64,000 nucleotides of DNA from Clostridiales bacterium (GCA_029010715.1 JAQXKZ010000028.1:1-64000), one strand, 5' to 3'. Shown: positions 10,367 to 20,800, counted from the first letter of the stretch. Numbers and translations are program-made. Notes: generated by a model not told the origin, from the sequence alone.

Positions 10367-11494
10367 ATGAACGATTTGCAGAAAAGAACCTGGGCCGAAA
10401 TCAGCCTGGAAAACATCCGTCATAACTATAACGCCATACGTGCGGCGCTGCCGGCCGGCTGCCGTTTTCTGGGCGTCGTCAAGGCCGACGCCTACGGCCA
10501 CGGCGCCGTACGGGTATCGCACCTGCTGCAGGACTGCGGCGCGGATTATCTGGCTGTGTCCTGTCTCGACGAGGCCCTGGAGCTGCGCCGCGGCGGTATA
10601 AACATGCCCATACTCGTGCTTGGGCACACACCGCCGGAGTACACAAACATGCTCATAGACAACCGTATCACCCAGACCGTCAGCTGTCTGGCCAAGGCTG
10701 TGGAGTATTCCACGGCGGCTACCGCGCTCGGCGCGTCGCTGAAGATCCACATCAAGCTCGACACAGGCATGTCCCGCCTCGGCTTCCTCTGCTCCGGTGC
10801 TTACTTCGAGGAGGGCGTGCAGAACGTCGTGGATTCCTGTAAAATGCCCGGGCTGGACCCGGAGGGCATATATACCCACTTTGCCGTCTCCGACGAGGAA
10901 GGGCCCGACAATGAACAATACACTCATGAACAGTTTAAGCTGTTCATGGCGATGATCGACGCCGTCAGGGAGCGCGGCGGCGTTGAGTTCAGGATCCGTC
11001 ACTGCGCCAACAGCGGCGCGGTCGTAAACCGGCCGGAAACGGCGCTGGATATGGTGCGCCCCGGCCTGCTCCTCTACGGCTACGGCGATACCTCCGGCCG
11101 CCTGGGCCTTCGCCCGTGCATGCGCCTTGTCACTACCGTCAGTACAATAAAGTTCTATGAGCCGGGCACCTCCGTCAGCTACGGCCGGCGCTATACCACG
11201 GACCGCCGCATGCGTATGGGAGTGCTCGCCATCGGCTATGCCGACGGCCTGCCGCGGCTTATATCCAACAAGTGCTGCTTTGCCGCCCGCGGCGGCTTTG
11301 CGCCTCAGCGCGGCAGCATATGCATGGATATGTGCATGGCTGACCTTACGGATCTTCCGGAGGTAGATGTCGGCAGTGAGGTCGAGATATTCGGCGAGCG
11401 CAACAATATATATAAGCTCTCCGACGCGGCTCAGACCATACCGTATGAGCTGCTCTGCGCGGTATCCAAGCGCGTGCCGAGAGTGTATAAATAA
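10367..11494 (+). CDS. alr: Alanine racemase
   Basis: VVKADAYGHGA PLP-Lys motif; LDTGMSRLGF; VLAIGYADGLPR. Confidence 0.95.
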   Translation: MNDLQKRTWAEISLENIRHNYNAIRAALPAGCRFLGVVKADAYGHGAVRVSHLLQDCGADYLAVSCLDEALELRRGGINMPILVLGHTPPEYTNMLIDNRITQTVSCLAKAVEYSTAATALGASLKIHIKLDTGMSRLGFLCSGAYFEEGVQNVVDSCKMPGLDPEGIYTHFAVSDEEGPDNEQYTHEQFKLFMAMIDAVRERGGVEFRIRHCANSGAVVNRPETALDMVRPGLLLYGYGDTSGRLGLRPCMRLVTTVSTIKFYEPGTSVSYGRRYTTDRRMRMGVLAIGYADGLPRLISNKCCFAARGGFAPQRGSICMDMCMADLTDLPEVDVGSEVEIFGERNNIYKLSDAAQTIPYELLCAVSKRVPRVYK

Positions 11495-11569
11495 GCGCGT
11501 TGCGGATATAAATTCGGAAAATTCCCGGCGGATCGGGCGCGGTAAAAAGCCGAGCACGGTTTTGGACAG

Positions 11570-11620
11570 GCTGAGGGCTGCGGCAAAATGCAGATACGCA
11601 TTTTGCCGCAGCCCTTTTTT
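11570..11620. terminator. Strong intrinsic terminator between alr and the CDF gene
   Basis: gggctgcggcaaaatgc-agatac-gcattttgccgcagccctttttt. Confidence 0.85.
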
Positions 11621-12500
11621 ACTCCGCCTGCTCCGCCGGATTTTCATGTATCATTATATGCTTTATCTCCGGGTGTTTTTTTTCTACCGCATTGTGAACG
11701 CGTTCGGCAATGCTGTGTGCGTCGGTCAGCGTCATGCTGCCGTCGACGCCTATTTCCGCGTCGATATAGACCTTGCTGCCGAACTTGCGGGTGCTTAGCT
11801 TGTCGAGCTGCTGCACGCCGTCCTGCGCGCGGATAAAATCTCCGAGCGACTGCTCATATTCGTCGCTGCATGCGGTGTCGAGCATCTTGTCGATCGCATC
11901 CTTGAGAATGTCATATGCCACCTTCAGAATACAGAGGCATATGACGACACAGGCGATCGGCTCAAGCACGGGTACGCCGAGCCTGGCCCCGCCGATGCCG
12001 ATAAGCGAGCCGACCGATGACAGCGCATCCGAGCGGTGATGCCAGGCGTCGGCCATGAACGCGGAAGAATTGAGCTTCTTCGCGTAGTATCGGGTGTACC
12101 AGAACATGCTTTCCTTGACTATAATTGATACGATGGCTGCGGACAGCGCTATCGTGCCGGGCACGGCAAGCTGATCGTAGTGCCCGGCGATTATTTTCTG
12201 CACTCCGCCCCAGCCGATGCCGAAACCGGTGACAAGCAGAATAACGCCGAGGACGACCGAGGCCACGCACTCCAGACGGTCGTGCCCGTAGGGGTGGTCC
12301 TTATCCGGCCCTTTTTGGGCGAGCCTCACGCCCAGGAAAGCGATAAAGGTTGCGAACACATCGGACAGAGAGTGAATGGCGTCTGAGACCATTGCCCCGG
12401 AATTACCGGCTATGCCGGCATAAAGCTTGAAGGCAACGAGAATAATGTTTCCGATGACGCCGATTGACGTGAGACGGGCGACGATTTTCTTTTCAGACAT
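11619..12500 (-). CDS. Cation diffusion facilitator (CDF) family metal transporter
   Basis: ATFIAFLGVRLAQKGPDKDHPYGHDRLE, MADAWHHRSDALSS and C-terminal cytosolic domain. Confidence 0.92.
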   Translation of the reverse strand: MSEKKIVARLTSIGVIGNIILVAFKLYAGIAGNSGAMVSDAIHSLSDVFATFIAFLGVRLAQKGPDKDHPYGHDRLECVASVVLGVILLVTGFGIGWGGVQKIIAGHYDQLAVPGTIALSAAIVSIIVKESMFWYTRYYAKKLNSSAFMADAWHHRSDALSSVGSLIGIGGARLGVPVLEPIACVVICLCILKVAYDILKDAIDKMLDTACSDEYEQSLGDFIRAQDGVQQLDKLSTRKFGSKVYIDAEIGVDGSMTLTDAHSIAERVHNAVEKKHPEIKHIMIHENPAEQAE

Positions 12501-12504
12501 GGGA

Positions 12505-12612
12505 TATACCTCCGGATCATTGTATGCAAACTCGCAGCACCTTGCCCGGAGGCGCAGAAAAGCCTCCCCGGAACATACCACTGTCCCGCAGAGGTTGCAT
12601 GTTTGTCCGCTC
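12505..12612 (-). ncRNA. NiCo (czcD-type) riboswitch candidate controlling the CDF exporter
   Basis: Minus strand: GGACAAACATGCAACCTCTGCGGGACAG...TTCCGGGGAGGC...GCCTCCGGGCAAGGTGCTGCGAGTTTGC; paired GGGACAG/GGGCAAG-type modules directly upstream of a CDF gene. Confidence 0.8.
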
Positions 12613-13141
12613 TGCTGTTACCCGAGGTAACCCGGCTCCACGGTAATAAACCGTCGCCTGCTCAGTTTGTACTGTTGATTTCGCATCAAGCGCGATGCAG
12701 TGCAAAGAGTTTGAGTGATACTAACATTTTTGGACGGGAATGTCAATATCCTGATGCTGTGCGGGAAAAGATTCATAAAAAACGGCGGAACAATGCGCTG
12801 GCGCCGCAAAGCGCAGCATTATTTTAAATTGAATAAGAACGTAAGAACCCGGCACCGGCGGCAGCTTTCCGGCTTTGCAGCGGCGTCATTATACTCCGGG
12901 AGCGTCCATGTCAGACAGATTCCGGCCATTGCGGCAGGAAAACGGGCATATGAGGATGAAGGGATGCGCTTTCAATTTCCGCCAAAACTGATTATTATAT
13001 GTCCGGTTCTTTGAAAGACAGGTCATACCGAAGCCGACGCAACCGGAGATAACGAAGATCCCATTATTTTGACAAGTTGCGTTGGTGGATAAGACCGCAA
13101 CCGTATATTACAATATTCAAAGAAATCTAACGAGGAGGATG

Positions 13142-13585
13142 AGCGTGTTAAAGGATAATCTGATTATGCTGCGCAGTACGCACGGATACTCTCAGGAGGA
13201 GCTCGCGGAGAAGATCGGAATTTCACGTCAGGCGTACGCCAAGTGGGAAAGCGGCGCGACCGTTCCTGATATCGAAAAATGTAGGCTGCTTGCCGACGTG
13301 TACGGCGTAAGCATCGACAGTCTGGTAAAAACGGAAAGGATCGAGGGCTGCGGAATGCTGCCTCCAGCACCTAAAGGCAAAAACATATGGGGCTCTGTAA
13401 CTATCAACGACCGCGGCCAGCTGGTTATCCCAAAGGCCGCGCGTGAGCGCTTCGGTCTGACAGGCGGGCAGAGACTCATCGTACTGAGCGAAGACAACGA
13501 GGGGATTGCGCTTGTCCCGGCTGACATATTTGAAGAAAAAATCAATGCTTTTGTCGCCGGTTCGGCGGTGAGAGCGGATGAATAA
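13142..13585 (+). CDS. Helix-turn-helix (XRE) regulator with C-terminal SpoVT/AbrB-like domain
   Basis: RSTHGYSQEELAEKIGISRQAYAKWESGATVPDIEKCRLLADVYGVSIDSLV then WGSVTINDRGQLVIPKAARERFGLTGGQRLIVL. Confidence 0.88.
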   Translation, partial: SVLKDNLIMLRSTHGYSQEELAEKIGISRQAYAKWESGATVPDIEKCRLLADVYGVSIDSLVKTERIEGCGMLPPAPKGKNIWGSVTINDRGQLVIPKAARERFGLTGGQRLIVLSEDNEGIALVPADIFEEKINAFVAGSAVRADE

Positions 13586-14693
13586 AAGAGATGCGGCTAT
13601 GAGAAAAACATATATTGACAATATCCGATGGATTACCGTGGTTCTGGTTGTTTTATATCATGTATTCTATGTTTTTAACGCAGCCGGTGTTTCGGGAGGC
13701 GTCGGCCCGCTTTCTGACACGCAGTATCAGGATGCTGTGCTGTACATATTGTATCCATGGTTTATGCTGCTGCTGTTTGTGGTTTCCGGTATGAGCGCCC
13801 GGTTTTATCTGGACGGGCATTCGTGCAGGGAGTTTATGAGATCAAAAACGACAAAGCTGCTTGTTCCGTCGACGGTTGGACTGTTTGTTTTCTGGTGGAT
13901 CCTCGGCTTCTGTAACATAAAAATGAGCGGCGCATATGAAAGCATTGCTTCGCTGCCGAAGCCGGTGCTGTATCTGATCATGTCCGTATCCGGTATCGGA
14001 CCGCTGTGGTTTATCCAGATGCTGTGGCTGTTTTCCGTGCTGCTGATTATTTTCCGAAAAGCGGAAAAAGACAGGCTGTACCGTTTTTGCGGCAGGGCAA
14101 ATCTGCCGGCAGCGGTTTTGCTGGCGGCGGTCGTTTGGGGTGCGTCGCTGATTCTTAATACTCCCGTTGTCAGCGTGTACCGCTTTGGAATATACGGAGC
14201 GGGGTATCTGATCGGATATCTGGTATTTTCCCATGACGGGGTGATGGAAAGGCTCGAAAAAGGGTGGCTGCCGCTTTCAATTGCAGCACTCCTCCTGGGA
14301 CTTGCGTTTACGCTTTTATTCTGGGGAAAGCCCTATGCGGAACACGAGGTGCTCGATACGCCTTTGTGCAATATATATGCCTGGATCGCGACCTTGGCGG
14401 TACTGTCGTTCATGAAGAAATGGGGCGGCTTTGCTACTGCGTTCTCCCGGTATATGGCGAAGAAGTCCTGGGGACTTTATCTGTTCCACTATTTACCTCT
14501 TGCGCTTTGCGCTTTCTTTATATATGATTCCCCAATTCCGGCAGGCGTAAAATATATTGCCGTTGCTGCCGCGGCCTTCGGAGGCGCTTTTCTGCTGTAC
14601 GAAATCATCAGCCGTATTCCCGTGCTGAGATGGTGCGTATGCGGAATCGGGAAAAAACAACACTCGGTGCGGTGCAGACAGGCAGACCTGTAA
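13578..14693 (+). CDS. Acyltransferase family 3 membrane protein
   Basis: MRKTYIDNIRWITVVLVVLYHVFY N-terminus and multi-TM pattern. Confidence 0.85.
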   Translation: MNKRDAAMRKTYIDNIRWITVVLVVLYHVFYVFNAAGVSGGVGPLSDTQYQDAVLYILYPWFMLLLFVVSGMSARFYLDGHSCREFMRSKTTKLLVPSTVGLFVFWWILGFCNIKMSGAYESIASLPKPVLYLIMSVSGIGPLWFIQMLWLFSVLLIIFRKAEKDRLYRFCGRANLPAAVLLAAVVWGASLILNTPVVSVYRFGIYGAGYLIGYLVFSHDGVMERLEKGWLPLSIAALLLGLAFTLLFWGKPYAEHEVLDTPLCNIYAWIATLAVLSFMKKWGGFATAFSRYMAKKSWGLYLFHYLPLALCAFFIYDSPIPAGVKYIAVAAAAFGGAFLLYEIISRIPVLRWCVCGIGKKQHSVRCRQADL

Positions 14694-14962
14694 CGGATAG
14701 TGTGCATCCGTACCCGGCTTCCGGTTTGCAAACCGGAAGGCGGCAGCTGCGAGAGACTAAAATGAGGATTAAATAATTTCTGACTTAAAAAGCATTCCGG
14801 CCGGATATTACGGCATTGTACAGCGCCGTTTGCAGCCGCGGCAGAGTGAAGTGTTTCCGTACATAAATTAACGCCGCTTTGATTGCGAAGCATCCGCGCT
14901 TACCGGTGAAATCATCGCATCAGTCCGCGTGGAGGCAGGGCTGCCGCCGGGAGAAAAAGGCT

Positions 14963-15003
14963 CCGCGCCGCTGGAGTAATTCAGCGGCGCGGAGCCTTAC
15001 TTT
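14963..15003. terminator. Strong hairpin upstream of lplA
   Basis: aaggctccgcgccgctg-gagtaatt-cagcggcgcggagcctt. Confidence 0.5.
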
Positions 15004-15203
15004 CTGTGCGGCCCGTTGACGGCGGCATACGTATGCCGCTGCTTTATGAACGCCGGGCCATGGCGTTTTCACTGCTGCCGGTATTAAAGAAAAAATTGTC
15101 TCACCCTCTGAGAAAAATGTAAGAATAAGACGAAAAAAGCGCAGGAAGCATTGACAGAATCTCATTTTGCAGATACACTTGAAAAAAGAAAGGCGGTGTG
15201 TAT

Positions 15204-16226
15204 ATGCCCGTGAACTATATTGAGACGGGGAGCACGGACCCGTGTTTCAACCTTGCATTTGAGGAATACATCCTGAAAAACAGGCGAGAGGGCGATTGGC
15301 TGATGCTCTGGCAGAACGCAAACACTGTCGTGGTCGGCCTCAACCAGAATACGGCGGAGGAAATAAACGCGGCGTTTGTCCGGGAACATAACATTACCGT
15401 CGTGCGCCGTACCACAGGCGGAGGGGCTGTATACCACGATCTAGGCAACCTGAATTACTCGTTCATCACCGATCTCGGCGACGCGGCCAGCATGAGCATT
15501 GAGCAGTTTTCGCGTCCTGTCTGCCGGGCACTTGCGGCCATGGGCGTCAGGGCTGAGGTCAGCGGGCGCAATGACATAATGGTCGGCGGGAAAAAGGTCT
15601 CCGGCGTGGCGCAGCGTATATATAAGGACCGCATCCTGCACCACGGCACGCTGCTGTTTGATTCGAACGGCGCGATGATCGCCGGCGCACTGAACGCGGA
15701 CAAGGCAAAATTCGACTCGAAAAGCGCCAAGTCGGTCAGCGCCAGAGTCGGGAATATAAAGGACTGCTTGGCGGAAGAGATGAGCATGCGGGAGTTCTGG
15801 GCCTGCCTGCAGCGTCAGCTGAGTCTTGACGGCGCCGTCAGGCGCAGTCTCAGCCGGGAGGAACTCGAGCGCATATCGGCCGAGGCGGATTCAAAGTACC
15901 GCTCCTGGGACTGGACTTACGGCCGGAGCCCGGACTACAGCTTCAGGAACCGCGTCAGATATCCGGGTGGGACTCTGGAGGTGCGTATGAACGTCGAGCA
16001 CGGAATAATTAAGGATATCTCGTTTACCGGCGATTTTATGGCGGTGACGGATAACGGCGCCGCCGTAGCGGCCCTGACCGGGCAGAGACTCCGCCGCGGG
16101 GATGTGCGTGCGGCTCTGGCCGGGACGGATATTGCCGCGGCCTTCGGCGGCATCACTCCGGACGAGATAGTCGCGGCTATATTCATGGACGGCGCAGAGA
16201 GAAAGGAAGGGTGCGAAAATGGATAA
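15204..16226 (+). CDS. lplA: Lipoate--protein ligase
   Basis: NTVVVGLNQNTAEEIN, VRRTTGGGAVYHDLGNLNYSFI, SGRNDIMVGGKKVSGVAQRIYKDRILHHGTLLFD. Confidence 0.93.
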   Translation: MPVNYIETGSTDPCFNLAFEEYILKNRREGDWLMLWQNANTVVVGLNQNTAEEINAAFVREHNITVVRRTTGGGAVYHDLGNLNYSFITDLGDAASMSIEQFSRPVCRALAAMGVRAEVSGRNDIMVGGKKVSGVAQRIYKDRILHHGTLLFDSNGAMIAGALNADKAKFDSKSAKSVSARVGNIKDCLAEEMSMREFWACLQRQLSLDGAVRRSLSREELERISAEADSKYRSWDWTYGRSPDYSFRNRVRYPGGTLEVRMNVEHGIIKDISFTGDFMAVTDNGAAVAALTGQRLRRGDVRAALAGTDIAAAFGGITPDEIVAAIFMDGAERKEGCENG

Positions 16227-18138
16227 GAGCATTGACATAGAGCTTGGAAAAGAGCTCTGGGCTGACTTTATATATGAGGGGCGGCTGGATCCGAGAATAC
16301 GCCCGGAGATAGCCGACTCATGGAAAAAGTGCCGTCAGGCCGGGGTGAATCCAGCCGGGGGCGAGGGCAGGTATGTTGATGCGGCGGTATTCCAGAGCAT
16401 ATACTCCGCTAACCGGATACTGATAGACACGGCTCTGCCGATAATGCGCAGCGTTTTTCAGATAGTCCAGGACACAAGCTATCTCATGGTCCTGACTGAC
16501 AGTGTCGGGTATATTCTCGAGACCATGGGCGACGAGGAGATACTCATAAAAAGTGAAAACATGCGCTTCGGAAAGGGACGTCTGTGGAACAGCCTTGAGG
16601 TCGGCACCAACGCCATAAGCGTCGCGCTGGAGTATGACCGGGCCATACAGATGGTCGGGGCGGAGCACTATTGCCGTTCGCACCAGACCTGGACCTGCTC
16701 CGCCGCGCCGATACACGGTGTCGAAGGGGAGATCATCGGGTGCATAAACTTCTCCGGCACTATTGAAAGCGCGCATGAGCATACGTTGGCGCTAGCTCTT
16801 GCGGCGGCCTACGGAATAGAGAGCCAGATAAAGATAAAGCATAACGCACAGCTGCTGAACACAGCCCTCGATGCGAGCAATGACGCGATATTTCTGGTCA
16901 ATGGCGCCTACAGGACCTTCTGGATGAATGCTGCCGCCAGGAAGCTGGCCGGCCCAGAGGCCGATAAAATGTCAGAAAACGATTTCCGCGATATACTTCC
17001 CGACGTGAACTGGCAGGACCGCCGGGATTATTTCTCAGATGATACGCGTTTCGCGCTGGGAGACAAGCTGATATACTGCGGCGTCGACGTGCACTATCTC
17101 GACAGCTTCGGTACGCCGGCCTACAGCATTACTCTTAAGAAGCAGAAGCATTTGCTCAACGCGGTCAACCGCCTGAGCCGCAATAAGGCCAGCTATAAAT
17201 TTGAGGACTTCATGACCAACGACGGGGCGACGCAGAAAATGCTCACGCTTGCGAAGCGTTACGCCGAATATGAGGGAAACATCCTGATCGAGGGTGAGAG
17301 CGGGACAGGCAAGGAGATGATCGCGCAGGCGATACATAACGCAGGATCGCATCGTGACGGGCCCTTTGTCACAATAAACTGCGCCTCCATTCCGAGGGAA
17401 ATGCTGGAATCCGAGCTTTTCGGCTGTGAGGTAGGGGCTTTCGGCGGGAAAATAACCGAGAGCAGTCCGGGCCGCTTTGAGCTTGCGCAGAACGGCACGG
17501 CCTTTCTCAACGAGATATCCGAGATGCCGCTGGAGCTGCAGGCCAAGATACTGAATACAGTGGAGACCCATACGGTCAGGAGACTTGGCAGCACGCGTGA
17601 TATCCGTCTGAATATCCGTATCATATCTGCCTCGGGCCGGCCGGTAGCGCCGTTGGTCAGGAGCGGCAGCTTCAGACGCGATCTGTACCACCGTCTTGAC
17701 GTGCTGCGTCTGGACATAAGGCCCCTGCGGGAGCGTCAGTGCGATATAATTCTCTGTGCGCAGAAAATGCTTGACCAGCTCAACTTCAGATACCCCGAAC
17801 TCAAAAAGACAGCGACGCCGGAGTTTATGACCGGGCTTCTGAACTGCGACTGGCCCGGCAATGTCCGCCAGCTGCAAAACAGTATTGAACGTGTCTTTTA
17901 TTCCGAGACCGGAGGCACGCTCACGGAGGAAAGCCTGAAGTATGTATACGGAGAGCTCACGGAGGAGATGCCGAAACGGCTGTGCGCAGAGAGCAATCAG
18001 GTGTCGGAGATAGCGGATGCGCTGGAGAGCTGCGGCGGCGACGTGGGAGCCGCGGCGGCTGTGCTGGGTATAAGCCGTGCGACCCTGTACCGCCGGCTCA
18101 AAAAATACAATATCGACCTGAAACGCTCCAGAAAGTGA
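16219..18138 (+). CDS. AcoR-like bacterial enhancer-binding-type transcriptional regulator (GAF + PAS + AAA+ + Fis HTH)
   Basis: SWKKCRQAGVNP; GESGTGKEMIAQAIH Walker A; FRRDLYHRLDVL; C-terminal Fis HTH; located between lplA and acoABCL. Confidence 0.9.
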   Translation: MDKSIDIELGKELWADFIYEGRLDPRIRPEIADSWKKCRQAGVNPAGGEGRYVDAAVFQSIYSANRILIDTALPIMRSVFQIVQDTSYLMVLTDSVGYILETMGDEEILIKSENMRFGKGRLWNSLEVGTNAISVALEYDRAIQMVGAEHYCRSHQTWTCSAAPIHGVEGEIIGCINFSGTIESAHEHTLALALAAAYGIESQIKIKHNAQLLNTALDASNDAIFLVNGAYRTFWMNAAARKLAGPEADKMSENDFRDILPDVNWQDRRDYFSDDTRFALGDKLIYCGVDVHYLDSFGTPAYSITLKKQKHLLNAVNRLSRNKASYKFEDFMTNDGATQKMLTLAKRYAEYEGNILIEGESGTGKEMIAQAIHNAGSHRDGPFVTINCASIPREMLESELFGCEVGAFGGKITESSPGRFELAQNGTAFLNEISEMPLELQAKILNTVETHTVRRLGSTRDIRLNIRIISASGRPVAPLVRSGSFRRDLYHRLDVLRLDIRPLRERQCDIILCAQKMLDQLNFRYPELKKTATPEFMTGLLNCDWPGNVRQLQNSIERVFYSETGGTLTEESLKYVYGELTEEMPKRLCAESNQVSEIADALESCGGDVGAAAAVLGISRATLYRRLKKYNIDLKRSRK

Positions 18139-18363
18139 GAGCGAAAGCGCTGTTAATACCTGGCGCGGGGGAGTGCTGTTAATATCCGGTGAGGCAGCGT
18201 GAATACCATTTTGCAGGGCGCCGGATCATGCGGCGGTGCCCCGGGACACAACTGAAAGCGGGCGTGAACGCTTTGGATTCTGCATTATATGCGTCGATGC
18301 GCAGGGTACAGCGGCTGAAGTACGTCATTTAATCGAAAAAACATTATAAAGAGCTTATCCTGC

Positions 18364-18406
18364 GGTAGCGGCGGAACAGAAGAGATTCTGTTCCGCCGCT
18401 TTTATA
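18364..18406 (+). terminator. Intrinsic terminator after the AcoR-like gene
   Basis: agcggcggaacaga-agaga-ttctgttccgccgcttttat. Confidence 0.8.
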
Positions 18407-18848
18407 CCATTTCCGTCACCTGGCGGGGAGTCCTTGCCGAATGCCGCCGGAGGCCGGTATCGTCTCATAATCGCAGCTCTGTTTCATGTGCAGTGAGACG
18501 GGGAGTGAGAATGAATAGCATTCGTTTTGATATTGCAATTGCAAATAGTGCAGGTCGTGAGAAAACAAATGCGTCAACCTGTATAAAGTTCTGAAAAATG
18601 ATTAAACAGACGTTTTTGGTTGATAAATAGGTGAGAATAGTATATACTACAGAAAAAGAAAAAACGGCCACGGCACCTGCGGACATGCGGGTTTCGCGAC
18701 TGCGGCGCATGTTCGACATAAATATCGCGGGTATGTGGCATATAATCCGTAGGAGTTGAAATATATAAGGCAGGCGGAGAAAAACGGCGGCCGTATATAT
18801 TGACACTTATACATAAGTATATAAGAAAATGTTGAAGGAGGTTATTTA

Positions 18849-19835
18849 ATGGCAATCAGCAACGAACTGATGAAGGACATGTATGTGCGCATGAGACGCA
18901 TACGTGACTTCGAGAGTACCGCAGCCAAGCTGTTCGCAGAGGGCAAGGTACCCGGCTTCGTTCACCTCTATCTGGGTGAGGAAGCCATCGCACCTGCGGT
19001 ATGTGAGTGCCTGCGTGACGACGATTTCATCACCAGCACTCACCGCGGACACGGTCATATCATTGCGAAGGGCGGCGACCTCAAGCTTATGATGGCCGAG
19101 CTTTTCGGACGGGAGACCGGCTACTGCAAGGGCAAGGGAGGCTCGATGCATATCGCCGACCGTGACAAGGGCATCCTCGGCGCCAACGGTATAGTCGGCG
19201 CGGGCCACTGCATCTCCACCGGCGCGGGCCTGTCCATCAAGCTTAGAAAGACCGACCAGGTATGCGTCTGCTTCTTCGGCGACGGCTCGACCAACCAGGG
19301 TACTTTCCATGAGTCCCTAAACCTGGCGTCCATCTGGAAGCTGCCGATAGTCTTTGTCTGCGAGAATAACCATTACGGCATCTCGATGAGTCAGGCGCGC
19401 CATCAGGCCATCAAGGACGTGGCCGACAGGGCCGCGGCATATAACATGCCGGGTATCAGTGTCGACGGCAACGATCCTCTCGCGGTTTATGAGGCGGCCT
19501 TTGAGGCGGTCGCCAGAGCGAGAGCGGGCAAGGGGCCCACGCTCATCGAATGCAAAACCTACCGCCAGCACGGCCACTTCGAGGGCGACCCGGCTACATA
19601 CAAGCCCAAGGAGGAACAGGCGGCGTGGATGGCCAAGGATCCGCTGCCGCGTTTCGCCAGGTTCCTTATTGACAACGGCGTTATGAGCGCGGAGGAGGTA
19701 GAGGCGGTCGACAAGAAGGTCGCGAAGGAGATCGAAGACGCCATCGCCTTTGCCGAGGCCCAGCCCATACCGTCTCCGGAGAGCAGCGTCGTGGATGTCT
19801 ATTCCGATATCGTTGAGGAGGTGCGCGAAAGATGA
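18849..19835 (+). CDS. acoA: Acetoin:DCPIP oxidoreductase / TPP-dependent dehydrogenase E1 alpha
   Basis: GHGHIIAKGGDLKLMMAELFGRETGYCKGKGGSMHIAD; TPP motif GDGSTNQGTFHESLNLASIWKLPIVFVCENN. Confidence 0.93.
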   Translation: MAISNELMKDMYVRMRRIRDFESTAAKLFAEGKVPGFVHLYLGEEAIAPAVCECLRDDDFITSTHRGHGHIIAKGGDLKLMMAELFGRETGYCKGKGGSMHIADRDKGILGANGIVGAGHCISTGAGLSIKLRKTDQVCVCFFGDGSTNQGTFHESLNLASIWKLPIVFVCENNHYGISMSQARHQAIKDVADRAAAYNMPGISVDGNDPLAVYEAAFEAVARARAGKGPTLIECKTYRQHGHFEGDPATYKPKEEQAAWMAKDPLPRFARFLIDNGVMSAEEVEAVDKKVAKEIEDAIAFAEAQPIPSPESSVVDVYSDIVEEVRER

Positions 19836-20800
19836 AAATGATGACTTACGCTGAAGGCATCCGCGAGGGCATGAGCATACGGATGCGTGAAAACCCCAAC
19901 GTCGTACTGTTCGGCGAAGACGTCGGCGCGTTCGGCGGCTGCTTCGGTGTCAGCGCCGGAATGATAGATGAGTTCGGCCCCGATAGAGTGCGCGACACGC
20001 CTATCTCCGAAGGCGCCATCGTCGGATGCGCGGTCGGCGCGGCGGCGACCGGACTGCGGCCCATCGCCGAGCTGATGTTCTGCGACTTTCTGACCGTCGG
20101 CATGGACCAGCTGGTCAATCAGGCGGCGAAGATGCGTTATATGTTCGGCGGCAAGATCTCGATGCCCATGGTACTGCGTATGCCCGCAGGCGCGGGTACC
20201 GGTGCCGCGGCGCAGCATTCCCAGTCGCTCGAAGCCTGGGTTACCCATGTACCCGGACTTAAGGTCGTCTATCCCTCCACTGCGGAGGATGCACTCGGCC
20301 TGATGCTCAGCGCCATCGACGATGATAACCCCGTCGTATACTTTGAAAACAAGCTGCTCATGGGCGTCAAGTCCGAGGTAAAAAGCCTGGAGCCCATTCC
20401 TCTCGGCAAGGGCAGGATAGTCCGCGAGGGCGGCGATCTGTCCATAATCACCTACGGCCGTCAGGTATTCGACGCGCTGAAGGCCGCGGAAGAGCTCGCT
20501 AAAGAAGGCATAGAGGCCGAGGTAGTCGACCTGCGCAGTCTCTATCCGCTGGACACCGAACTCATGGAGCAGTCTATCAGCAAGACCCACAAGGCCATCG
20601 TCTTTACCGAAGAGGTCAAGCGCGGCGGCTACGGCGGCGAGCTGAGCGCCATCATCGGCGAGGAGATGTTCGATTATCTCGACGCTCCCGTCGCGCGTAT
20701 CGGCGCGCTGAACACGCCCGTGCCTTTCGCGCCGAACCTTGAGCAGTACTATATGCCCAACGAAAAGGACGTCATCGCTGCGGCGAGGAAGATGTTCTGA
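19832..20800 (+). CDS. acoB: Acetoin dehydrogenase E1 beta
   Basis: Transketolase pyrimidine-binding and C-terminal domains; overlaps acoA stop. Confidence 0.93.
   Translation: MKMMTYAEGIREGMSIRMRENPNVVLFGEDVGAFGGCFGVSAGMIDEFGPDRVRDTPISEGAIVGCAVGAAATGLRPIAELMFCDFLTVGMDQLVNQAAKMRYMFGGKISMPMVLRMPAGAGTGAAAQHSQSLEAWVTHVPGLKVVYPSTAEDALGLMLSAIDDDNPVVYFENKLLMGVKSEVKSLEPIPLGKGRIVREGGDLSIITYGRQVFDALKAAEELAKEGIEAEVVDLRSLYPLDTELMEQSISKTHKAIVFTEEVKRGGYGGELSAIIGEEMFDYLDAPVARIGALNTPVPFAPNLEQYYMPNEKDVIAAARKMF

Noticed and set aside
10346-11647. 433-aa minus-strand ORF opposite alr
   Set aside because: Antisense to alr, crosses the alr terminator
18140-18848. Sigma-54 -24/-12 promoter for acoA
   Set aside because: Candidates such as ctggcgcgggggagtgct and tggcatataatccgta have wrong spacing or a poor -12 element
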